This document shows, in pieces, positions 25,679 through 32,084 of a stretch of 32,084 nucleotides of DNA. A program made the translations under genes and the position numbers. Position 1 is the stretch's first letter, and every line of letters begins with the position of its first letter. The notes under the pieces are model-generated. The model saw nothing but the letters and a program-made list of their open reading frames with translations, was not told the DNA's origin and made no database searches. This DNA is from Pseudomonas sp. GM78 (lineage in GTDB: Bacteria; Pseudomonadota; Gammaproteobacteria; Pseudomonadales; Pseudomonadaceae), in assembly GCF_000282475.1 (NCBI RefSeq), contig NZ_AKJF01000016.1, positions 1 through 32,084 on the forward strand. The letters run 5' to 3'.

Positions 25679-26953
25679 ATGGGCAGTGAATCCTACTGGC
25701 TCGACACCGCACCGGCCTTCACCGGTGCTCAGCTCGGCGCATTGCCCGGGCAGGTCGACGTGGCCATCGTCGGTGGTGGTTTCACCGGGTTGGCGGCGGC
25801 TCGGGCGTTAGCCCTCAAGGGCGCCAGTGTCGTGGTGCTGGAAGCCGGGCGGGTGATCGGTGAGGCCTCGGGCCGCAACGGTGGTCAGTGCAACACCGGA
25901 GTCGCCCAGGATTACGCCGGCCTCAGTGCCAGCCTCGGTGCCGACAAGGCGCGGGCCTATTATCAGGCCTATGAAAGCGCGGTGCAGAGTGTGGTATCGC
26001 TGGTGCAGCAGGAGCAGATCGCCTGCGATCTGATCCGCAACGGCAAGCTGAAGTTGGCCGCCAAGCCGATGCACTACGAAGGCCTGGCACGGACGTACGA
26101 ATTGATTCGCCGGGAAGTCGATGCCGATGTCGAGTTGTTGTCCGCCGACCAGACCCGCGCCGAAGTCAATTCGGCGCAGTTCCACGGTGGTTTGCTGCAA
26201 CGCAACGGCGTGCAGATGCACGTCGGGCGTTTTGGCGTCGGCTTGGCTGAAGCGGCGGTGCGTCACGGCGCGCTGATCCACCAGGGCACCTCGGTGCTGG
26301 ACTGGAAAGCCCGGGCCGGCGGTTATCAGGTCAACACCAGCAAGGGCTCGCTGCACGCCGGGCAAGTATTGCTGGCTACCGGTGCCTGTCAGCACGGAGG
26401 TCTGGGCTGGTATCGGCGGCGGATCGTGCCGGTGGGCAGTTTCGTAGTCGCAACCGAAGTGCTTCCCCAATCGCTGATTGACCAGTTGCTGCCAGGACAT
26501 CGTGCCTATGTCACCAGCCGCATGATCGGCAACTATTTCCGCCTGACGCCGGACAACCGCTTGCTGTTCGGCGGCCGTGCGCGGTTTGCCATGTCCGACA
26601 GCGTCAACGACGCCAAGAGCGGCAAGGTGCTGCAAGCGGCTATGGCGCAGATGTTCCCGCAGTTGGCCAACGTGAAAATAGATTATTGCTGGGGTGGGTT
26701 GGTGGACATGACGTCCGACCGTTTGCCCCGGGCCGGCCAGCACGGCGGTGTTTATCACTCCATGGGTTACAGCGGCCATGGGGTGCAGATGTCTGTGCAC
26801 ATGGGCCAGGTCATGGCCGAAGTGATGGGCGGGAAAGTCGAGGCCAACCCATGGCGCGAACTCGACTGGCCGGCGATCCCCGGTCATTTCGGCAAACCGT
26901 GGTTCCTGCCTTTCGTGGGCGCCTATTACCGTTTCCAGGACTATCTGCATTGA
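25679..26953 (+). CDS. FAD-dependent amine oxidase, PuuB/DAO-like
   Basis: The 424-residue protein starts MGSESYWLDTAP (ATG at 25679 with AGGCGG upstream; the longer frame overlaps the previous gene). It has the Rossmann dinucleotide motif VAIVGGGFTGLAAARAL (28-44), Glu55 for the ribose, and the SGRNGGQCNTG motif (64-74) typical of gamma-glutamylputrescine oxidases and related D-amino-acid-oxidase-fold enzymes. The C-terminal part holds YCWGGLVDMTSDRLPRAG and YHSMGYSGHGVQMS, which close the flavin site. It should oxidise a secondary or primary amine to an imine with release of peroxide. Its neighbours (dehalogenase, binding protein, permeases) suggest uptake and oxidation of an imported amine- or peptide-like compound. 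Confidence 0.88.
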   Translation: MGSESYWLDTAPAFTGAQLGALPGQVDVAIVGGGFTGLAAARALALKGASVVVLEAGRVIGEASGRNGGQCNTGVAQDYAGLSASLGADKARAYYQAYESAVQSVVSLVQQEQIACDLIRNGKLKLAAKPMHYEGLARTYELIRREVDADVELLSADQTRAEVNSAQFHGGLLQRNGVQMHVGRFGVGLAEAAVRHGALIHQGTSVLDWKARAGGYQVNTSKGSLHAGQVLLATGACQHGGLGWYRRRIVPVGSFVVATEVLPQSLIDQLLPGHRAYVTSRMIGNYFRLTPDNRLLFGGRARFAMSDSVNDAKSGKVLQAAMAQMFPQLANVKIDYCWGGLVDMTSDRLPRAGQHGGVYHSMGYSGHGVQMSVHMGQVMAEVMGGKVEANPWRELDWPAIPGHFGKPWFLPFVGAYYRFQDYLH

Positions 26954-27047
26954 GTTGATGTTGTGGCGTCACCGTCGTCTACGTTCCCAGGACGTTCCGG
27001 TCAACCGGGACACTCGAGCCTTCTTATTTTCGACAGGTACAACCGAT

Positions 27048-28685
27048 ATGACAGACAACAATAACGACTCCAAACTGATCTCCGGCCAAGAAAGCCTGCG
27101 AGTATTCGAAGGCCTCAATCGCGGCATGTCACGCCGCAGCGCGCTGCAAATGCTCGGTGTGGCGGGTGTCGCCGCCGTGGGAGCAGGTAGCCTGTTTGGT
27201 ACCGCCGGCAAGCTGTTCGCCGACGAAGCGGCTGCCCCCGGCAAAGGCAAGCCGGGTGGGCGAATTCGTGTCGCTGGCATGTCCAGCTCCACCGCGGACA
27301 CCCTCGATCCAGCCAAAGGCGCGCTGTCCACCGACTACGCGCGCCACTTCATGTTCTACAACGGCCTGACCCGTTTCGACAGCCATCTGGTGCCGCAACT
27401 GGAGCTGGCCGAGCGCATCGACAACACCGATGCCACGCTGTGGACCATCACCTTGCGCAAGGACGTGACCTTCCACAATGGCAAAACCCTGAGCGCCGCT
27501 GACGTGGTGTTCTCGTTGTCGCGACACAAGGACCCTCTGACCGGTTCCAAGATCATGCCGCTGATGGAGCAGTTCACCGAGATCAAGGCTACGGGCACCA
27601 ACGAGGTACAGATCCGCCTGAGCGCGCCGAACTCCGAGCTGCCGTCGATCCTTGCCGTGTCGCACTTGCTGATCGTTCCTGAAGGCACCACCGACTTCAA
27701 TCAGGGCATCGGCACCGGGCCGTTCAAGGTCAAGGAATTCAAACCGGGCGTACGTTCGGTTGCCGCGCGCAACACCGGCTACTGGAAACCGGGCCTGCCG
27801 TATCTCGACGAGATCGAGTTCATCGCGATTGCCGACGAACCGTCGCGAGTCAACGCGTTGCTGTCCGGCGACGTGCATATGATCAACGAGGTCAACCCGC
27901 GTTCCACCAACCGGATCAAGGCCAGCGCCAAGCACCGGGTCGTCGATGCACCATCGGGCAACTACACAGACTTGATCATCCGCCAGGATCAGATGCCGGG
28001 CAAAAGTGCGGAATTCACCCAGGCCATGAAGTACCTGCTGGACCGCGAACAGGTCAAATCCGCTGTGTTCCGTGGCTTTGCCGTCGTCGGTAACGATCAT
28101 CCGATTGCACCCGGCTCGCGTTACTACAACGCCGACCTGCCGCAAAGAGTCTATGACCCGGAAAAAGCCAAGTTCCTGCTGAAGAAGGCCGGAATGGAAA
28201 GCATCAGCATGCCGGTGGTGGCCTCACCAGCGGCCACCGGTTCGGTGGACATCGCGGTGCTGCTGCAGCAATCGGCGAAGCAGGCCGGCCTCAAGCTTGA
28301 CGTCAACCGCTTGCCGAGCGACGGCTACTGGTCCAACCACTGGATGAAGCACCCGCTGAGCTTCGGCAACATCAACCCGCGGCCGAACGCCGACGTGATG
28401 TTCTCGCAGTTCTTCCAGTCGAAGGCGCCATGGAACGAATCCGGTTGGCAGAACGATCAGTTCGACCAGCTGCTGATGCTCGCCCGCGCAGAAACCGACG
28501 ACGCCAAACGCAGCAAGATGTACGCGGACATGCAGGCTCTGGTGCATGACCACAGCGGTATCGGCGTGCCGGTTTTCATCAGCAACATCGACGGTGTCGA
28601 CCAGCGCATCAAAGGCTACGGCAGCAACCCGCTGGGTGGCTTCATGGGCTACATGTTCGCCGAGCAGGTCTGGCTGGACGCTTGA
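27048..28685 (+). CDS. Tat-exported substrate-binding protein of a peptide-type ABC transporter
   Basis: The 545-residue protein is an SBP_bac_5/DppA-like binding protein. An unusually long leader precedes the twin-arginine motif SRRSALQMLG (28-37), so it is exported folded to the periplasm. Family motifs follow: LDPAKGALSTDYARHFMFYN, the WTITLRKDVTFHNGKTLSAADVVFS block, and IGTGPFKVKEFKPGVRSVAA. ATG at 27048 has ACAGG upstream; a longer frame from 26955 lacks a ribosome-binding site. It is followed by two permeases and an ATPase, forming the capture component. The ligand cannot be read from the sequence; with the amine oxidase upstream it may be an opine, oligopeptide or amine conjugate. Confidence 0.9.
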   Translation: MTDNNNDSKLISGQESLRVFEGLNRGMSRRSALQMLGVAGVAAVGAGSLFGTAGKLFADEAAAPGKGKPGGRIRVAGMSSSTADTLDPAKGALSTDYARHFMFYNGLTRFDSHLVPQLELAERIDNTDATLWTITLRKDVTFHNGKTLSAADVVFSLSRHKDPLTGSKIMPLMEQFTEIKATGTNEVQIRLSAPNSELPSILAVSHLLIVPEGTTDFNQGIGTGPFKVKEFKPGVRSVAARNTGYWKPGLPYLDEIEFIAIADEPSRVNALLSGDVHMINEVNPRSTNRIKASAKHRVVDAPSGNYTDLIIRQDQMPGKSAEFTQAMKYLLDREQVKSAVFRGFAVVGNDHPIAPGSRYYNADLPQRVYDPEKAKFLLKKAGMESISMPVVASPAATGSVDIAVLLQQSAKQAGLKLDVNRLPSDGYWSNHWMKHPLSFGNINPRPNADVMFSQFFQSKAPWNESGWQNDQFDQLLMLARAETDDAKRSKMYADMQALVHDHSGIGVPVFISNIDGVDQRIKGYGSNPLGGFMGYMFAEQVWLDA

Positions 28686-28729
28686 TGGTGGTCAGGTAGT
28701 ACGTCAGGGACAGTGCAGGAGGGTAGGCG

Positions 28730-29686
28730 ATGAATAGCAACACGCTGTGGTTGATCGGCCGGCGTCTGGGCGCCGCGGTCGTGACTTTGTTGATCGTGTC
28801 GATGGTCGTGTTTGCGATCACGGCAGTGCTTCCCGGGGACGCAGCGCAACAATCCCTCGGGCAGTTCGCCACGCCGGAACAGGTGGCGGCACTGCGCCTG
28901 AAACTGGGGCTCGATCAGCCCGGTGTGGTGCGTTACCTGCACTGGTTGATGAACCTGCTCAGCGGCGACATGGGCCAGTCGGTGTCCAACGCCATGCCGG
29001 TCGGCGAGTTGATGGCCGGCCGAGTGCCCAACACCCTGATGCTGGCGGCCGCCACGGCGCTGGTATCGGTTCCGGTGGCGCTGATTCTGGGCATCGGCTC
29101 GGCAATGGGGCGCGGTGGGCGCATTGACAGCTTCCTGAGCTTCTTCACCCTGGCCATGGTCGCCGTCCCGGAGTTTCTGGTGGCGACTCTGGCGGTGCTG
29201 ATTTTTGCGGTGAATCTGGGCTGGTTGTCGGCGCTGTCCTATGCCAGCGACATCACTTCACCCTGGCAATTCATGCGCACTTATGCCTTGCCGGTGATGA
29301 CTTTGTGCTGCGTCATCGTTGCGCAAATGGCCCGCATGACTCGGGCGGCGGTGATCGATCAACTCGACAGCCCTTATGTGGAAATGGCCCGGCTCAAAGG
29401 CATAAGCCCAATGCGCATCGTGCTGACCCATGCCTTGCCTAACGCAATCGGGCCGATTGCCAATGCGATCGCCTTGAGCCTGTCGTACCTGCTGGGTGGG
29501 GTGGTCATCGTCGAGACAATCTTCAACTATCCCGGCATCGCCAGTTTGATGGTCGATGCCGTTACCAACCGTGACATGGCGCTGGTCCAGGCCTGCACCA
29601 TGCTGTTCTGCACGGCGTACCTGGGGTTGGTGCTGATTGCCGACCTGTGCGCGATTCTGTCCAATCCGAGGCTGAGAAACCAATGA
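28730..29686 (+). CDS. ABC transporter permease, DppB/OppB family
   Basis: The 318-residue protein has six predicted transmembrane segments, beginning with LGAAVVTLLIVSMVVFAITA. The N-terminal BPD domain has PGDAAQQSLGQFATPEQV, and the cytoplasmic coupling loop reads MARMTRAAVIDQLDSPYVEM followed by ARLKGISPMRI, the EAA-type motif that contacts the ATPase. A strong AGGAGGGT ribosome-binding site precedes the ATG. It is one half of the inner-membrane channel; the second half overlaps it as ATGA. Confidence 0.92.
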   Translation: MNSNTLWLIGRRLGAAVVTLLIVSMVVFAITAVLPGDAAQQSLGQFATPEQVAALRLKLGLDQPGVVRYLHWLMNLLSGDMGQSVSNAMPVGELMAGRVPNTLMLAAATALVSVPVALILGIGSAMGRGGRIDSFLSFFTLAMVAVPEFLVATLAVLIFAVNLGWLSALSYASDITSPWQFMRTYALPVMTLCCVIVAQMARMTRAAVIDQLDSPYVEMARLKGISPMRIVLTHALPNAIGPIANAIALSLSYLLGGVVIVETIFNYPGIASLMVDAVTNRDMALVQACTMLFCTAYLGLVLIADLCAILSNPRLRNQ

Positions 29687-30558
29687 ACAATCTCATTGTT
29701 AAATCGACGCCTGCGACACCCGACCTGTCGGTTGGCAAGGTGTCACATGGTCCGGCCTGGCTGGGTCTGATCGGGGCTGCAACCTGTGTCATCTGGTTGC
29801 TGGTGGCGATCTTCGGGCCGTTGCTGGCGCCGCACCCGGTGGGCGAAGTGGTCTCCGACAATGTCTTTGACAACATCAGTGCCCTTTACCCGTTTGGCAC
29901 CGACTACCTGGGGCGCGACATGCTCAGTCGCGTGCTCGTCGGCGCACGCTTCACAGTTGGCCTGGCATTGATTGCGGCAGTGTTGGCCAGTGGCTTGGGC
30001 ACCGGTTGCGCGCTGCTGTCGGTGGTTTCGCCCAAATGGCTGGACGAAGTCATCAGTCGCTTGATGGATGCCTTTATCTCGATCCCGAGCAAGATGCTGG
30101 CGCTGATCATGGTCTCCGCCTTCGGATCTTCCGTGACCTTGTTGGTCTGTACCGCTGTGCTGAGTTTCACCCCCGGCGCGTTCCGCATCGCCCGCAGCAT
30201 GGCAGTGAATATCGAAACCCTGGAGTACGTACAAGTCGCTCGTACACGTGGCGAGCGCCGGTTGTACATCGCTTGCGTGGAAATCTTGCCCAATATGCTC
30301 AACCCGGTGCTGACTGACCTGGGCCTGCGCTTTGGTTTCATCGTGTTGCTGCTCAGTGGCATGAGTTTTCTCGGCCTCGGTGTGCAACCGCCCGATGCGG
30401 ACCTCGGTTCGCTGGTGCGGGAAAACATCGGCGGCTTGAACCAGGGGGCGCCAGCCATCGTGATCCCGGCCCTGGCCATCGGCACCCTGACCATCGGTGT
30501 GAATCTGTTTATCGACAGACTGTCGTCCCGACGTAGTCGCCGTACGGGAGGCCATTGA
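29683..30558 (+). CDS. ABC transporter permease, DppC/OppC family
   Basis: The 291-residue protein starts MNNLIVKSTPATPDLSVGKV at the ATG that overlaps the DppB-like stop (ATGA, 29683-29686); the longer frame is a shadow. It has the DppC-type N-terminal helix with AIFGPLLAPHPV, then FGTDYLGRDMLSRVLVGARF, five further hydrophobic helices and the EAA-loop YVQVARTRGERRLYIACVEI. It pairs with the DppB-like permease. The stop is immediately followed by the ATPase gene, one base apart, so all four transporter genes are one transcription unit. Confidence 0.92.
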   Translation: MNNLIVKSTPATPDLSVGKVSHGPAWLGLIGAATCVIWLLVAIFGPLLAPHPVGEVVSDNVFDNISALYPFGTDYLGRDMLSRVLVGARFTVGLALIAAVLASGLGTGCALLSVVSPKWLDEVISRLMDAFISIPSKMLALIMVSAFGSSVTLLVCTAVLSFTPGAFRIARSMAVNIETLEYVQVARTRGERRLYIACVEILPNMLNPVLTDLGLRFGFIVLLLSGMSFLGLGVQPPDADLGSLVRENIGGLNQGAPAIVIPALAIGTLTIGVNLFIDRLSSRRSRRTGGH

Positions 30559-30559
30559 A

Positions 30560-32084
30560 ATGAGTGAATTGATTCGAGTCCAAGACCTGCGCGTGGTCGC
30601 CTGTGGTGCGCGCGGTGAAACGGAAATCGTCAAAGGCGTAAGCTTCGCCCTGAAAAAAGGTGAAGTCCTGGCGTTGATCGGTGAATCCGGTTCCGGCAAG
30701 ACCACCATCGCTCTGGCGTTGCTGGGTTATGCCCGGCGTGGTTGCCGGTTATCCGGCGGCGTGGTCCAGGTCGGCGAGCACAACATGCTCGCGCTGAGTG
30801 AGCAACAATTGCAGGGGCTGCGCGGTAATCGGGTGTCGTACATCGCGCAAAGCGCGGCGGCGGCGTTCAACCCGGCGAAGAAACTGATCGATCAAGTGGT
30901 GGAAGGGGCGTTGATTCATGGCCTGGGCACCCGCGTCGTGCTCGAAGCCAAGGCCGTCGAATTGTTCCGTGACCTGGCCTTACCGGACCCGGGCAACATC
31001 GGTCAGCGCTACCCGCACCAGGTCTCTGGCGGGCAGTTGCAACGGGTGATGGCGGCCATGGCACTAATCAGCGATCCGTTGCTGGTGGTGCTCGACGAGC
31101 CAACCACCGCCCTTGACGTGACCACCCAGATCGACGTGCTGCGTGCCTTCAAACGTGTGGTTCGGGAGCGTGGGGCGACAGCGGTCTACGTCTCCCATGA
31201 CCTTGCGGTCGTCGCGCAAATGGCCGATCAGGTCGTCGTGCTCAACGGTGGCCAGATTTTCGAACAGAGCGCGACCGCGCCGCTGCTCAAAGGCCCGGCT
31301 CACGAATACACCCGCAGCCTGCTGGCCGCCGCGCGGCCGGACACTACGATTCGTCCTCCCTGCGGTGTCGCTGAAGACGAACCGCTGCTGACCATCAAGA
31401 GCCTGACCGCCGGTTACGGCAACAAGAACGCACAAGGCATGCCGTCGATCCGTGTACTGGAAGACATCGACCTGACTGTGCGCCGGGGCCAGGCCATCGG
31501 CGTGATCGGTGAGTCGGGCTCGGGCAAATCGACCCTGGCGCGAGTGGTGGCGGGCTTGTTGACGCCGGCGTTGGGTGGCTTGACCTTCGATGGCCAGCCA
31601 CTGGGTGGCTGCCTGTCCGAGCGCACTGACGACCAGTTCCGCCGCATCCAGATGGTCTTTCAGAACGCCGACACCGCGCTCAACCCGATGCACAGCATCA
31701 GCACCATTCTGAGCCGGCCGCTGAAGATGCATTTCGGCCTCAAGGGCGCGGCGTTGCGCGAGCGTATCGGCGAGCTGCTGGATCTGGTGCGCTTGCCCCG
31801 GACCTTGGCCGAGCGCCGTCCAAACGAACTGTCCGGCGGGCAAAAACAACGGGTCAATTTGGCCCGGGCGCTGGCCGCCAAACCGGATCTGATCCTCTGC
31901 GATGAGGTGACCTCGGCGCTGGATACCGTCGTTGGTGCCGCGATTCTCGAACTGCTGCGCGACCTGCGTCAGCAACTGGGGGTTTCGTACCTGTTCATCA
32001 GCCACGACATTTCTACCGTGCGGGCCCTGTGCGACGACATTGTGGTGATGTACAGCGGTCGCAAAGTCGAGGCGGGCAGCCGCC
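30560..32084 (+). CDS. Fused dual-domain ABC ATPase of the peptide-type transporter, 3' end cut
   Basis: The visible 508 codons contain two complete nucleotide-binding domains in one chain, as in GsiA- or YejF-type proteins, instead of separate DppD and DppF. Domain 1 has Walker A GESGSGKTT (41-49), signature VSGGQLQRVM, Walker B LLVVLDEPTTALD and the switch His in YVSHDL. Domain 2 has Walker A GESGSGKSTLA, the Q-loop MVFQNADTALNPMHS, signature LSGGQKQRVNLARA, Walker B LILCDEVTSALD and the switch His in FISHDI. The window ends shortly after this, so the short C-terminal tail is missing. The start is ATG at 30560, with GGAGG upstream. Confidence 0.92.
   Translation, partial: MSELIRVQDLRVVACGARGETEIVKGVSFALKKGEVLALIGESGSGKTTIALALLGYARRGCRLSGGVVQVGEHNMLALSEQQLQGLRGNRVSYIAQSAAAAFNPAKKLIDQVVEGALIHGLGTRVVLEAKAVELFRDLALPDPGNIGQRYPHQVSGGQLQRVMAAMALISDPLLVVLDEPTTALDVTTQIDVLRAFKRVVRERGATAVYVSHDLAVVAQMADQVVVLNGGQIFEQSATAPLLKGPAHEYTRSLLAAARPDTTIRPPCGVAEDEPLLTIKSLTAGYGNKNAQGMPSIRVLEDIDLTVRRGQAIGVIGESGSGKSTLARVVAGLLTPALGGLTFDGQPLGGCLSERTDDQFRRIQMVFQNADTALNPMHSISTILSRPLKMHFGLKGAALRERIGELLDLVRLPRTLAERRPNELSGGQKQRVNLARALAAKPDLILCDEVTSALDTVVGAAILELLRDLRQQLGVSYLFISHDISTVRALCDDIVVMYSGRKVEAGSR

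Noticed and set aside
25808-28145. Long minus-strand frames opposite the oxidase and binding-protein genes
   Set aside because: Antisense shadows with His/Gln/Val-rich translation; the plus-strand genes are unmistakable.

Overview
The window looks like a chromosomal segment of a Pseudomonas, probably of the fluorescens/putida type. This rests on the RND pump and outer-membrane factor, the twin-arginine peptide-binding protein and the IS3 transposase sequence, not on a marker gene, so genus is fairly safe and species is not. No tRNA, rRNA or CRISPR array was seen.

Region 1 (1-18325) is accessory DNA. It opens with a decayed IS3-family element, an orphan two-transmembrane (SLATT-like) gene, a small pseudogene and a second IS3-type OrfA. 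Then comes a tight five-gene minus-strand operon (14727 down to 2041) encoding proteins of 293, 660, 1171, 1550 and 564 residues. Every junction overlaps by 4 to 26 bases. Only the 660-residue protein resembles a named family (DUF6603). The three largest carry strong sequence signatures that I recall from unannotated proteins of other bacteria, but no known function. No signal peptides were seen. Upstream of the operon lies a mosaic of IS3, group II intron and IS5 fragments. Beyond it, on the plus strand, is an AT-rich gene for a protein with four hemopexin repeats, a lytic-transglycosylase-like domain and an EF-hand loop. The cargo ends at a 20-base sequence that matches, inverted, the inner end of the left IS3 element, so 943-17064 has the outline of an old composite transposon. 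Next come a 152-base element with 27-base inverted ends and a tyrosine integrase that has lost its N-terminus.

Region 2 (18326-22752): the integrase abuts the middle of an RND efflux pump gene. The first ~400 codons of the pump are gone, while the rest and the translationally coupled outer-membrane factor gene are intact and end in a clear terminator. Small genes follow (an excisionase-like 37-mer, a two-helix membrane protein) and a broken LysR regulator.

Region 3 (22753-32084) is ordinary metabolic DNA. A minus-strand pair (cupin, GNAT acetyltransferase) diverges from a plus-strand cluster: HAD-type dehalogenase/phosphatase, PuuB-like FAD amine oxidase, Tat-exported peptide-type binding protein, two permeases, and a fused double ATPase cut by the window end. 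Together these look like uptake and oxidation of a small peptide- or amine-like compound; the substrate is not evident.

The five-gene operon is the best candidate for an undescribed system. The hemopexin/transglycosylase gene is a possible partner carried on the same IS-bounded cargo.
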